Source: Streptomyces graminofaciens (GTDB lineage: Bacteria; Actinomycetota; Actinomycetes; Streptomycetales; Streptomycetaceae). From it: a stretch of DNA of 64,000 nt. The notes under the pieces were generated by a model, which was given only the letters and a program-made list of their open reading frames with translations, had not been told where the DNA came from and searched no databases. The position numbers and the translations under genes were made by a program. The stretch is taken from positions 806,001 to 870,000 of the forward strand of contig NZ_AP018448.1 of the NCBI RefSeq assembly GCF_030294945.1. The letters run 5' to 3'. Below, piece by piece: positions 48,503 through 57,113 of this stretch. Each line of letters opens with the position of its first letter. Position 1 is the stretch's first letter.

Positions 48503-48577
48503 CCACCGAAGAGCCGGAGCTCGTAGAGCCCGAATCTGCACGCGGCGTCGCCAGCCGCCTCACAGAACCCCTTGAGA

Positions 48578-48609
48578 GGCCCCGCCCGCCGACAGGTGCG
48601 CGCGGGGCC
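48578..48609 (+). terminator. Terminator hairpin after the iol operon
   Basis: GGCCCCGC (48578-48585) pairs with GCGGGGCC (48602-48609), 16-base loop. It follows the last gene of the operon by 76 bp, followed by CTTCAC. Confidence 0.7.
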
Positions 48610-48629
48610 CTTCACAACGTGTGTTCGTC

Positions 48630-49453
48630 GAGGGCGTCGCCCCCACGCGCCGCATGCGGGCCGAGATCCGTTCTCGGCCGCGTGTGGCGGCCAGGCGGGC
48701 CGTCCGGGCGTGTGCCTCCACTCCGTCCGGTAGATGGTAGGCGGGTGACCACGATGCGGTGCAGCGCGGCGTTGGCCTGCCTGTCTCCGCCGCGGTTGAG
48801 CCGACGGCGCCGGCTCTTCCCTGAGGACTTCTCAACAGGACTGACGCCGCACAGGGCGGCGAGGGATGCCTCGCCGGCCAGCTGTTCCGGGGTGTCGGGG
48901 TGTCGGGGTGTCGGGGTGTCGGGGTCAACGCTCCCTCCGCCCTACGCGAGGAGCTGGAGCCGCTCTCGACTTCCTTGCTTCGACCGCGGAGTTCTACGCC
49001 AACCGGAGCATCCGCAGCGCTTCCACTTGCCCGTCGCCGCTCTTCGGTAGCGCCCGTGCGATGCCGGACAGCACGGCCAGGGCGGCAGCCTCGGCGTCGA
49101 CGGCGTCGGTCTTGCCGCGCCGGCGCCGGGTGGATCGATCAGGCTGATTGACCTCCACCACCGCAAACCTGCTGGGTCGCGAGGTAGCGGGCCAGTCCCG
49201 CACCGTAGGAGCCGGTGCACTCCAACCCAGCCCGCAGCACCGTCCCGCACTGACGTGTCCAGTCAAGAAGCTGGCCGTAGCCGACCGCGGTGGCCGGGAA
49301 CTCCCCACTGCTCAGCAGTCCGCCAAGGTGGTCAAGGACGGCGACGTGCGCGTCCTTGTGAGTGTCGACGCCGAGCACCACCACGCGCGGCTCGGCCGCG
49401 GCCTCGACAGCGTGGGCAGCAGGAAAGGCCGCAGGCATGCAGAGGGTGATCAC
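48630..49453 (-). pseudogene. IS110-family transposase relic
   Basis: The N-terminal catalytic start is clear from 49453 (RVVVLGVDTHKDAHVAVLDH, with the first aspartate), followed in another frame by AVVEVNQPDRSTRRRRGKTD and DAVDAEAAALAVLSG (second acid pair). Around 48945 it is interrupted, and a further segment (ASLAALCGVSPVEKSSGKSR, RLNRGGDRQANAALH) is the Transposase_20 end. Several frameshifts and an internal gap filled by an octamer repeat make it dead. IS110 elements use an RNA bridge encoded at their flank; no intact flank is expected here. Confidence 0.75.
48889..48926. repeat. Octamer tandem repeat within the IS110 relic
   Basis: GGGGTGTC occurs four times in a row followed by GGGGTC. 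It lies where the transposase gene is gapped and probably grew by slippage. Confidence 0.85.
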
Positions 49454-49810
49454 GGTGCTCCTGTTCGACGACGTACCGATAGTCAGCGCCGGTCGGTGGA
49501 ACGGTCAGAACTGTGACGGTGTCTTCGAGGCCAAGACCCCTATCGGGACACGCTCCGCCGGCGCGCAGGTACACCAACCTGACCAGCGCACGCTGGTGCG
49601 GCGGGAGCTTGCAACGGCGGTCACCCTCGTGGGTGACGATGAGCATCGTCACCGACTCGACCCGGGCGTGAGGCAGGTCGAGTGCGGCAGAACTGCGGAA
49701 CCAACGCGGCTCCTATGCCAGTGGGTTGAGACTTCGAACACCTCCCCCAACGGCACGGGAGCCTCGTGCGCTGCGCACCCATCGACGTCACACGATCAGT
49801 GGCCGTAGTC
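49454..49810. other. Spacer with no convincing gene
   Basis: About 360 bases between the IS110 relic and the IS605 element. Short frames exist on both strands but none has a start signal or known motif; part of it is probably the IS110 5' flank. Confidence 0.45.
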
Positions 49811-50010
49811 AACTTGACCCGGTCCTGAAGGACCGGGCTTGGAAGTAGTGCCCAGCTGGCTGCTGGGTGGGCTCCTCCGTCCAGACACCCCTTACGGGGT
49901 GGCAGGGACGCGTGACTCACGCCCCGCGTTCCACACCACGGCGCCACGTTGGGCGATGTTGTGGGAAGCGTTCCGGTCCGCGTGGGCAACGACCCCGCAG
50001 TTCCGGCAGA
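49811..50010 (-). ncRNA. Candidate omega (guide) RNA at the TnpB 3' end
   Basis: In IS605-type elements the guide RNA overlaps the end of tnpB and the right end of the element and reads out into the flank. The matching zone here is the last ~120 bases of tnpB and the ~80 bases after it, with the hairpin at 49818-49837. The guide would be the bases just left of ~49811. Position is predicted from family knowledge, not from a conserved motif seen. Confidence 0.35.
49818..49837. repeat. Right-end hairpin of the IS605 element
   Basis: CCCGGTCC, TGAA, GGACCGGG: an 8-bp perfect stem with tetraloop, 54 bp after the TnpB stop. Confidence 0.7.
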
Positions 50011-51049
50011 TGAAGAGGGCCTGGTCGACCCGGTTCTTCTTGTCGACGTGCCCGCACTCGCAGCACGTCTGCGAGGTGTAGGCGGGGTCGACGTGAACCA
50101 CGGGCACGCCTGCGCGGCGTGCCTTGTACGCGATGAACTCTCCGAGCTGAGCGAAGGCCCAGGAATGGAGCGTGACCCGTTGGGGCTTGCGGAGCCGTAC
50201 CCTCTGCCGGATGCCGCCCAGGTCTTCCAGGGCGATTCCGGCCGAGGTGCGTTCAGCCTCGGCCACGATTCGTTTCGCGATGACGTGGTTGGTGTTGGAG
50301 ACATGGCGCTGCTCGCGCCGGTTGCGCTTCTTCAGTAGCCGCTTGGCGGACTTGGTGCCCTTGCGCTGGAGCTTGGCGCGTAGATCGCCGTGGCGTTTGC
50401 GATGCCGGTTCAGGTCGCGCCCGGCGGCCTGGTAGCCGGTGGACGTGGTGGCGATGTTGACGATGCCGAGGTCGACGCCGATGAACCCGTCGGGCTCGTA
50501 ACTCTTCTCTTCGGGGACCTCGCAGGTGGCGATCAGGTAGAACACGCCGTCGCGTTCCACCAGATCCGATTCGCCCTGACGGTGTTCGCGCAGCATCTTG
50601 AGGCCGTTGGCGGAGCAGGCGAACCGCACACCCCGGATGCGTCCGGCGGTGGTCCAGATGGACACCGTCTGCGCGTCGTACTGCCAGCTCAGGCACCGGT
50701 CGTCGTACGGCTGGGCTGCCTCGGGCCGAAAGGCGATGGGCTTGGACTCGGCCTTCCTGCGCCGCTTCGAGCCCGGTCTGCCGAGGTTCCCGGCCTTGAT
50801 GTTGGCCTTGAGCGTCGTGTAAGCGTCGCGGACCTTCTTGATGGTGTGCTGGGCCGCTTGCGCCCCCAGCCCTCTCGACTTCAACTCCGCGTAGGTGTGC
50901 TTGCGCAGCTCGTACTCGCGCGGCACACCCTGCTCGAACGCCACCGCCGACACCCGGTTCGCGGCCTCGTTGACCGTGCGCAGGGTCGCGAGAAGTGCGG
51001 CGGCCTGCTCGGCCTCCGGCATCAGCTTCACCTGCACAACGAGTTTCAC
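49892..51049 (-). CDS. tnpB: TnpB RNA-guided nuclease, complete
   Basis: 385 residues from the GTG at 51049. The RuvC-like active site is intact: D193 in FIGVDLGIVNIA, E274 in IALEDLGGI, and D357 in AHADRNASHNIA. The zinc ribbon has two CxxC pairs (C328/C331 in SQTCCECGHVDKK and C347/C350 in ICRNCGVV). The N-terminal part is basic (KRRRKAESKPIAFRP). TnpB is the ancestor-type nuclease of Cas12 proteins, cutting DNA next to a target motif with the help of an omega RNA, and helps keep the element in place. All key residues are kept, so it may be active. Confidence 0.9.
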   Translation of the reverse strand: MKLVVQVKLMPEAEQAAALLATLRTVNEAANRVSAVAFEQGVPREYELRKHTYAELKSRGLGAQAAQHTIKKVRDAYTTLKANIKAGNLGRPGSKRRRKAESKPIAFRPEAAQPYDDRCLSWQYDAQTVSIWTTAGRIRGVRFACSANGLKMLREHRQGESDLVERDGVFYLIATCEVPEEKSYEPDGFIGVDLGIVNIATTSTGYQAAGRDLNRHRKRHGDLRAKLQRKGTKSAKRLLKKRNRREQRHVSNTNHVIAKRIVAEAERTSAGIALEDLGGIRQRVRLRKPQRVTLHSWAFAQLGEFIAYKARRAGVPVVHVDPAYTSQTCCECGHVDKKNRVDQALFICRNCGVVAHADRNASHNIAQRGAVVWNAGRESRVPATP

Positions 51050-51072
51050 AGGCGTGATCGTATCGTTGATCT

Positions 51073-51501
51073 ATGTCACCACGCTGGGAGCCAAACCCCA
51101 ATATTCGCAGGGGCAGAACAGTCGTCTACACCCTTCACGCACACTTGGTCTTCACACCCAGGTATCGGCGCGGCCCGTTCACTGATGAGATCCTTCGGCG
51201 CTGCGAGGAAGTCATGCGTGACGTGTGCGCGGACTTCAACACCGAGCTGGTGGAGTTCAACGGGGAGAGGGACCACGTCCACCTGCTGGTGCACTACCCG
51301 CCCAAAGTCGCCTTGTCCCGGCTGGTCGGCTCCCTCAAGGGTGTCTCCGCCCGGCGGCTCCGTCAGGAGTTCCCAGCCCATATCCGCAAGTACCTGTGGG
51401 GTGACCACTTCTGGTCGCCTTCGTACTTCGCCGCCTCGTGCGGCGGAGCACCGCTGGAGATCATCAAGGAGTACATCGAGAACCAGAAGCGACCTGGCTG
51501 A
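51073..51501 (+). CDS. tnpA: IS200/IS605 Y1 transposase
   Basis: 142 residues. The HUH motif is at H68-V-H70 (GERDHVHLLVHYPP) and the catalytic tyrosine at Y134 (IIKEYIENQ). Length and the segment KVALSRLVGSLKGVSARRLR match the family. It cuts and rejoins single-stranded element ends at their hairpins. Divergent from tnpB, with 23 bp between starts. Confidence 0.88.
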   Translation: MSPRWEPNPNIRRGRTVVYTLHAHLVFTPRYRRGPFTDEILRRCEEVMRDVCADFNTELVEFNGERDHVHLLVHYPPKVALSRLVGSLKGVSARRLRQEFPAHIRKYLWGDHFWSPSYFAASCGGAPLEIIKEYIENQKRPG

Positions 51502-51561
51502 GGTCAACAGTGCAGGCCCGTGGACACCTGCGGGTCAGAGCGATCCAGAGAAGCGCTTCCT

Positions 51562-51581
51562 CCCGGGCGTGAACGCCCGGG
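51562..51581. repeat. Left-end hairpin of the IS605 element
   Basis: CCCGGGCG, TGAA, CGCCCGGG, the partner of the hairpin at 49818, 60 bp after the end of tnpA. Confidence 0.7.
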
Positions 51582-51605
51582 GTTCCGCGCTAGATCAAGC
51601 TGAAA

Positions 51606-52419
51606 ACGCTCCATGGCGAAGGACGCCTCCGACACATTCCACGCATCGAGCTGCGCGGTGACCAGCTTGCGTGCCCTGGGCGCGGGCGATGAGCAGGCGA
51701 TGTCGTCGGCTGGGTGCTCGGGTGGCACGGTGGCGAGCACGTCGTGACAAAGATCGTCCAGAGGACGCGGACCGTACAACGCGGGACGGGCGGGGGCGCT
51801 GCACAGGCGCGCGGTTCCCTCGTCGAGGTCCTGTTCCCGGGAGTCGACCAGCCCCATCGGTATGGAGAGCGAGCAGGCTTCCCTCAGGAAGAGTGATCTC
51901 GGTGGTCTCGAACGGCAACCCGCCCAGTCCCAACGGGGGACCGGCCGGTATCCATGAGATCGACGACACCCGCAGGACTGTCGATGCAGACCGCGGCCCG
52001 GGCGGTGATCTCCTCGGCCGGCAACAGATCGCCCTCGCCAAAGGAGCCTGCTTGCGGATCTCTCCGGCGACCTGTACCGGACTTCCTGGTATCCGTCGTG
52101 GTGCCGCAGCCGGACCCTCCCGCTCCACCTCGGCAGGCTCGGAAGTCGACGCAGTGCCTCCGCGGAGATCTCTTCGTCCCTTCGCAGACGCATAGCCGAG
52201 TAGGCGACGAGCGCCCTCCTTCCACTCGGCGATCACACCGTGTTGGTCTTCAACGGCACGCGCCGTCCGTGAGTCGCCGGACGTGTCGACGCGGTTCGAC
52301 AGTTCGGCGTCGTGGGTGATTCCGCCGTCTCCCCACCGTCTCACCTCCACCAGAGTCGCGACGACCCCAGCCGCTCCCCCACTCAGGGTGCGATACGCCC
52401 ATTCTTCTCTCGCATCCAA
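51606..52419 (-). pseudogene. PAS-SpoIIE phosphatase relic cut by IS605
   Basis: Pieces in two frames belong to a Streptomyces PP2C/SpoIIE regulator: a PAS start (TARAVEDQHGVIAEWKEGAR), a phosphatase core (IPAGPPLGLGGLPFETTEIT, EGSLLALHTDG), its end in the other frame (GPRPLDDLCHDVLATVPPEH) and the start of an ATPase domain (RKLVTAQLDAWNVSEASFAM). Homology ends near 51606, just inside the IS605 flank, and the rest of the ATPase domain is not found on the other side. There are at least two frameshifts. Such proteins control sigma-factor antagonists. Confidence 0.7.
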
Positions 52420-52539
52420 GGATGGCTCATGCCAGGGCGCCCGGCACTCGCCAGGCGCCCTGCATCCCTACTCACGGGCCGTCTGCCCATGCACGACGTC
52501 ACCTGCCGTGCCCAGACCCGCCGGGTCGACCGCGGTCGC

Positions 52540-52579
52540 GCCCGTACCGGGCGGAGAGTGAGCTCCACCCGGTACGGGC
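52540..52579 (-). terminator. Strong hairpin behind the second ABC operon
   Basis: GCCCGTACCGGG (52540-52551) and its exact complement (52568-52579), 16-base loop, 113 bp downstream of the ATPase gene. A 12-bp stem is a likely terminator even without a T tract. Confidence 0.75.
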
Positions 52580-52691
52580 TGGGGGCAGCGCGTACCGTTT
52601 CCGGTCGCGCCGCGTATCTCGGCCTCCGGCTCGCGGGGGAGGGACGCGAAGTCGGTGGCCGAAGCGGGTGGTCGGGCTCGGAGCGCTGGGC

Positions 52692-53483
52692 TCAGGCGCC
52701 GGCCTGAAGCTCCGCGAGTTCGGCCTCGAGGTCGGCCATGGCCTCGCCGCCGGCCATGAGGTCGGTGATCTCCTCGCGGGTCCGTTCGCCCTTGCGGAAG
52801 TCGTCGGCCTTCTGGCCGCGGATGAGGACGGCGAAGTGGTCGCCGACCATCATGGCGTGGCGCACGTTGTGGGTGACGAGGATGACGGCGACGCCCTTGG
52901 CGCGGGCCTGCATGATGATGCGCAGGACGTGGGCGGCTTCCTTGACACCGAGGGCGGCGGTGGGTTCGTCGAGGATGAGGACGTTGGCGCCGAAGTAGAC
53001 GGCGCGGGCGATGGCCAGGGCCTGGCGCTCGCCGCCGGAGAGGCTGCCGACCAGGCGGGCGCCGTCGGTGACGCGGGTGATGCCGAGGGACTGCATCTCG
53101 CGGACGGCGATCTCGCCCGCCAGTTTCTTGTCGAACAACTTGAACGGGCCCCAGCCCTTGGTGGGTTCGGCCCCGACGAAGAAGCAGCGGCCGACGCCCA
53201 TCAACGGGAACGTACCGCCGAACTGGTGGACGGTGGCGATGCCCTGGGCGCTGGCGTCGCGCGGACTGTCGAAGACGGCCGGGGCGCCGTTGACCTCGAT
53301 GGTGCCGGTGGTCGGCTTGTGGAACCCGGAGAGGATCTTGATGAGGGTCGACTTGCCGGCACCGTTGTCGCCGAGTAGGCACAGCACCTTTCCGGCGTCC
53401 ACCTCCAGGGAGATGTCCTGCAGCGCGTGGGTGCCGAGGAAGGACTTGCTGACGCCTTCCAGGCGCAGAAGGGGTGTGGTCAT
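52692..53483 (-). CDS. Sugar ABC transporter ATPase (second importer)
   Basis: 263 residues, single-domain. Walker [17 protein letters not shown], signature [20 protein letters not shown], Walker [18 protein letters not shown] and switch VILVTHNVRHAMMVGDHF are intact. It is closely related to the ATPase at 37722 (same [18 protein letters not shown] style and QGIATVHQ versus [10 protein letters not shown]). Read after the permease with a 2-bp gap. It probably imports a sugar related to that of the first system. Confidence 0.85.
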   Translation of the reverse strand: MTTPLLRLEGVSKSFLGTHALQDISLEVDAGKVLCLLGDNGAGKSTLIKILSGFHKPTTGTIEVNGAPAVFDSPRDASAQGIATVHQFGGTFPLMGVGRCFFVGAEPTKGWGPFKLFDKKLAGEIAVREMQSLGITRVTDGARLVGSLSGGERQALAIARAVYFGANVLILDEPTAALGVKEAAHVLRIIMQARAKGVAVILVTHNVRHAMMVGDHFAVLIRGQKADDFRKGERTREEITDLMAGGEAMADLEAELAELQAGA

Positions 53484-53485
53484 GG

Positions 53486-54550
53486 TCAGGCCTTCTTCGC
53501 GGAGCGGGGCTTGTGGGACAGGGCGAGCCGGCGGAACGTGTTGTTCATCAGCACCGCCGCAAGGATGAGGACGCCGAGGATCAGGGCGGCCCAGTCGGAG
53601 TTCCAGCCGGTGAAGTAGATGCCCTGGTTGACGATGGCGAAGGTGAGGGTTCCCAGTACGACGCCGACGACCGAGCCGTAGCCGCCCTGGAGCAGTACGC
53701 CGCCGATGACCACGGCGATGATGGAGTTGAAGACGAAGGACTGGCCGTTGGCGACCTGGGCGCCGTTGTAGAGGATGGTCTGGATCACGCCGACGAGGGC
53801 GGCGCAGAATCCGCTGGCCATGTACAGGGAGATCTTCACGCGGGCGACGGGGATGCCGTTGGCGCGGGCGCTCTCCTTGTCACCGCCGATGGCGAAGATC
53901 CAGTTGCCGTACGGCATGGCCTGCAGCAGCACGGTGACGGCGACGGCCACGGCGATCCACCAGAAGATCGCGACCTCGAACTGGCCGCCGATCAGTTGTC
54001 CGAAGATCGCCTTGGAGGTGGGGTCGGGGGCGATGGCGACGCTGGTGGTACCGGTCGTGAACCGGGACAGGCCGAGGGTGAGCCCGGAGAGCGCGAACAG
54101 GGTGGCCAGGGTGACGACCAGGGAGGGGACGTTGCTCCTGGTGACGAGAATTCCGTTGATCAGGCCGGTGAGCAGACCCAGCGCGAGTGCGATCACGATG
54201 CCGACGATCATCGGCGCGCCCCAGTGCCCGGACACGATGGCCAGCGTCATCGAGCTGCCCGCGAGCACCGAGCCCACGGACACGTCGAGTTCGCCGGCGA
54301 TCATCAGCAGCCCGACGGGGATGGCGATGATGCCGAGTTCTGCGGCGATGTTCAGCCAGCTCGCTGCCCCCGCCTGGGCGAGGAACTTCTCACCGCCGAA
54401 GATCGCGAAGAAGACGAAGACACTCAGTGTTCCGATGAGCGCTCCAGCCTCGGGGCGATGGCGCAGCTGCCCCAGCCGACTCTCGGATTGCTTCGCCGGT
54501 ATGACGGCGGTCTCCGGGCCGGCCGTCGTCTTCGGGAGGGAGGTTGTCAT
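53486..54550 (-). CDS. Sugar ABC transporter permease (second importer)
   Basis: 354 residues with about ten transmembrane segments: GLLMIAGELDVSVGSVLA, NVPSLVVTLATLFALSGLTL, NWIFAIGGDKESARANGIPV and GGVLLQGGYGSVVGVVLG, motifs shared with the first permease. Middle gene of a minus-strand operon with the order binding protein, permease, ATPase. It forms the membrane channel. Confidence 0.85.
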   Translation of the reverse strand: MTTSLPKTTAGPETAVIPAKQSESRLGQLRHRPEAGALIGTLSVFVFFAIFGGEKFLAQAGAASWLNIAAELGIIAIPVGLLMIAGELDVSVGSVLAGSSMTLAIVSGHWGAPMIVGIVIALALGLLTGLINGILVTRSNVPSLVVTLATLFALSGLTLGLSRFTTGTTSVAIAPDPTSKAIFGQLIGGQFEVAIFWWIAVAVAVTVLLQAMPYGNWIFAIGGDKESARANGIPVARVKISLYMASGFCAALVGVIQTILYNGAQVANGQSFVFNSIIAVVIGGVLLQGGYGSVVGVVLGTLTFAIVNQGIYFTGWNSDWAALILGVLILAAVLMNNTFRRLALSHKPRSAKKA

Positions 54551-54716
54551 CGGTCTGGTACCACCTTTGTGGATCTCGGAGTGCGGCGCGTCGTGCGCCT
54601 GCGAGAGGTGCCGCGCCCGGGCCGGGGCCCGGCACCTCCACGCGGAACGCGGAGCGGGAAACGCGGGACGGTGAACGAGGGATGAGCGACTCGGGCCGGG
54701 AGCGGTCCTCCGCCGA

Positions 54717-55805
54717 CTAGCGGACGCCGGCCTTCGTGCCCGCGATCGCCTCGGCGACGTTGTCCTTGGTGACCAGGAGCGGGCCGGTCAGCAGCGGGTT
54801 CTGCGGCGGGATCACGCCGTAGGACAGGTACTGGTTGGCTATCGACACCGCGTAGAAGCCCTGTAGGTAAGGCTGCTGGTCGATGGCGAACAGCTGCTTG
54901 CCGGCCTTGATCCGGTTGAGCTGGCTGTCCGAGAGGTCGAAGGTGCCCAGCTTCACTTTGTCGGCGGCGCTCGCCTGGTCGATCGCGGCGGCCGCGCTGT
55001 CCGCGTCCTGGACGCCGATCGTCACGAGGGCGTCAATGGTGTCGTCCTTCAGCAGGGCGCCCTTGATGGCCTGGGTCACCGCGGAGGGGTTGCCGAAGTT
55101 GGAGGAGGGCAGGGGCAGTTGCTTGGACTTGGCCCCGTTGCTCTTGGCACCGTCGGCGATGCCGTCGCAGCGGGCCTCCGAATTCGCCGCGCCGGGCACG
55201 GTGTTGACGCACAGGATGTTCTTCGCGCCTTCTTCGGCGAACTTGGCGCCACCGGCCTTGCCGGCCTCGTAGTCGTCCGATCCGATGTACTTGAGCGACC
55301 CGGTCTTCTCGGCCGCGTCGACACCGCCCGCGTTGTAGATGAAGACGGGCACGCCCTGCTTCACGGCCTGCTTGATCGCGTCGTCCTGGTTCTCGGGCAC
55401 CCAGTCCGGTACGACGATCGCCGACGGGTTCTGCGACAGCGCGGTGAGCGTCAGCTTGGCGGCGTCCGGGCCGAGGTTGTCGTACGTCTTGGGGCCGAGG
55501 AATGTCACAGAACCGCCGCCGGACTTCACGAGCTTCGCCGCGTCTTCGCCGCCCCGCTTGACCGCGGACCAGAACGGGTCGTCGGGCTTGCCGCCTATGA
55601 CGTAGATGGCGTTCTTGCCGTTCTTCGCGGCGGACGTCGATCCGCCCTCGGCAGGCGCGGACGACTGGTCGCCATCGCCGCCCGAGGCCTTACCGCTGGC
55701 GCATCCGGTCGTGGCGACCGCCATGACGGCGAGCAGGCTCACCGCGGTCAGAGCTCTTCGGGCAGGACGGCGACCGAGCAGTCGCCGGGACTGGGTGTGA
55801 TCCAT
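54717..55805 (-). CDS. Sugar-binding lipoprotein (second importer)
   Basis: The ATG at 55805 follows AGGAGC by nine bases; a longer frame to 56018 lacks support. 362 residues. Lipoprotein signal (RRALTAVSLLAVMAVATT then GCAS). The mature part is of the RbsB-like family: YVIGGKPDDPFWSAVKRGGE, PSAIVVPDWVPENQDDAIKQ, GVPVFIYNAGG, KYIGSDDYEAGKAGG and FAIDQQPYLQGFYAVS. It belongs to the same group as the protein at 35610 but diverges in the ligand-facing parts, suggesting a different sugar. It is preceded by an operator of the shared LacI type. Confidence 0.85.
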   Translation of the reverse strand: MDHTQSRRLLGRRPARRALTAVSLLAVMAVATTGCASGKASGGDGDQSSAPAEGGSTSAAKNGKNAIYVIGGKPDDPFWSAVKRGGEDAAKLVKSGGGSVTFLGPKTYDNLGPDAAKLTLTALSQNPSAIVVPDWVPENQDDAIKQAVKQGVPVFIYNAGGVDAAEKTGSLKYIGSDDYEAGKAGGAKFAEEGAKNILCVNTVPGAANSEARCDGIADGAKSNGAKSKQLPLPSSNFGNPSAVTQAIKGALLKDDTIDALVTIGVQDADSAAAAIDQASAADKVKLGTFDLSDSQLNRIKAGKQLFAIDQQPYLQGFYAVSIANQYLSYGVIPPQNPLLTGPLLVTKDNVAEAIAGTKAGVR

Positions 55806-56064
55806 GTGCGGGGTGCTCCTTTGAGTGATGCCGAGGCGCGTGTGAGCGAGGCCAGGCATGTCTCGGGGTGGTGGTGCGACGGTGACGCGTACGAACCGGG
55901 GCGCGCGATTGCGCGGGGAAGACCGGGCACGTCCGCAGTACCGGGTATTCGCGTGATTGGGCTTACAGGCATGGGCGAGCGACGGAAGAGCTCGCCAGGA
56001 GGGTGCTGCGGCGATCACGGCAACGCCGGACGGATTGGTGAGTGCGGATTCGTATTCGTGATCT

Positions 56065-56119
56065 TTTAAATCGCTTTAAGTGATGGCCAGAGCATGCTTG
56101 TGTTTCCGAAACGTGTCAA
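56065..56119 (-). promoter_or_regulatory. Promoter and LacI operator of the second ABC importer
   Basis: Read on the minus strand: TTGACA (56119-56114), 17 bases, CATGCT (56096-56091), ten bases, then the operator CTTAAAGCGATTTAAA (56080-56065). It has the same order and nearly the same spacing as the promoter at 35371. The operator differs from the consensus by one base pair in the centre plus the end base. The 5' leader to the start at 55805 is about 260 bases. Confidence 0.72.
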
Positions 56120-56433
56120 GGGTCTTTTCGCGGAAGAGTGCACACTGTGCCACCACTGACCGCAAAAGGCTGCATAGGGCACACATTTGGCGCCCACGCG
56201 GCCGGCGGCCGGCGGTGGCCGGAACGCACCAAGCGGTTCGCCCGATCAGCGCGGCTGCGATGTGGTTCCACGCAGGAGGAGGGAGGAGGCAAGATGTCTC
56301 GCGGGACGCGATACCACCCCGATCAAGGCGTACGACCACGGCGATGACGGCCTGACGGGGCCTGCTCCTCGGCATTCTGGCCGACCGCGGTCGGATGAAG
56401 CAGCACAGCGGGGACAAGAGCACCGCAGCCCGC

Positions 56434-56840
56434 GACGGACCGGCGCCGGGAACCTCTCCTCCGCCCGCCGGAAGGCAGTCAGCGAGGCCAGAGCACTCCG
56501 GTCATGGAGCGTCACGACGTCGGCCGACAGAGCGCCGTCCGCCGACGGGATGCCGACCCGGCCCCGCTGCCGGATTCCTCATTGGCACCATGGAGGATCC
56601 CGGTCAGCGAGACGAGGCCGTGGCGGCGCATGGCGCTCCGGTATCCGCGGCGACGGTCGGCGGCGATGACAACCTCGCTCCAGCTGCCGTGGCGACCGCA
56701 CGATTACCGAGGCCCACCAGGGCGTCGACGGCCCGGTCGACACCGTCGCCGTCCAGCACCGCACACGACGTCGAGTTGGCACCGGTGATCCTGCAGCCCT
56801 CGAAACGACGGGCCGGCCACAGCACCGGCGGCTGGGGCAG
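56434..56840 (-). pseudogene. Relic of a second LacI-type repressor
   Basis: No intact frame, but the three minus-strand frames together spell a LacI sensor domain in order. First PPVLWPARRFEGCRITGANS and VLDGDGVDRAVDALVGLGNR (compare DDDGVGQIVDHLVGLGHRAI in the intact gene at 34301). Then, in another frame, VVIAADRRRGYRSAMRRHGL (compare VIATDRRRGYRTAMRRHGLD). Then LHDRSALASLTAFRRAEERF (compare FNDQCAIGVLAALTRAG). The DNA-binding start is not recognisable. It stands between two operators, mirroring the intact repressor beside its operator at 35407, so a duplicated regulator has decayed. Confidence 0.75.
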
Positions 56841-56959
56841 GACGGTGGACGCACGCGGTGACGTCCTCCGATCGGGGACGCGGTATCGCGCCGTCCAGGC
56901 CTGCGGGGGCAGCCGGGCCAAAGTCGCCCACGCGGTCTCCCGTGGATTTACGGCACCGC

Positions 56960-57012
56960 TTGACATACGCCCGTAACGCCGCCGATAGTACCAGTGCTTA
57001 AAGCGCTTTAAA
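56960..57012 (+). promoter_or_regulatory. Promoter and LacI operator of the dehydrogenase/TIM-barrel operon
   Basis: TTGACA (56960-56965), 18 bases, GATAGT (56984-56989), seven bases, then CTTAAAGCGCTTTAAA (56997-57012). The sequence CCGATAGTACCAG plus operator is almost the same as at 35392-35422. Confidence 0.8.
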
Positions 57013-57113
57013 CGAGGTCTTGGCTGGTAGATCCCGAGGTGAAACCCGCGCCCACGACGCTCGGTCCCCATCCCCCTAGTCACGGCACAACGGCGCGCCG
57101 GAGAGGAATCACC

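Larger units (their letters stand above)
49811..51600. mobile_element. IS605-type element with divergent TnpA and TnpB
   Basis: An HUH transposase gene (51073-51501, plus) and a TnpB gene (49892-51049, minus) lie back to back, the IS605 layout. A subterminal hairpin lies near each end: CCCGGTCC-TGAA-GGACCGGG at 49818-49837 and CCCGGGCG-TGAA-CGCCCGGG at 51562-51581, both with a TGAA loop. Such structures are what TnpA recognises on single-stranded ends. The element has no inverted repeats, as is usual. The exact ends are estimates. Confidence 0.78.

Noticed and set aside
48889..48926. CRISPR-like repeat
   Set aside because: Simple 8-bp tandem repeats with no spacers and no cas genes.
51504..52193. 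Separate 229-residue minus-strand gene
   Set aside because: Its sensible part is the frameshifted continuation of the SpoIIE-type relic; the rest is non-coding.
57039..57113. Longer start for the dehydrogenase at 57114
   Set aside because: The extra 25 residues are proline- and arginine-rich and lack similarity to the paralogue; GAGAGGA directly precedes the ATG at 57114.
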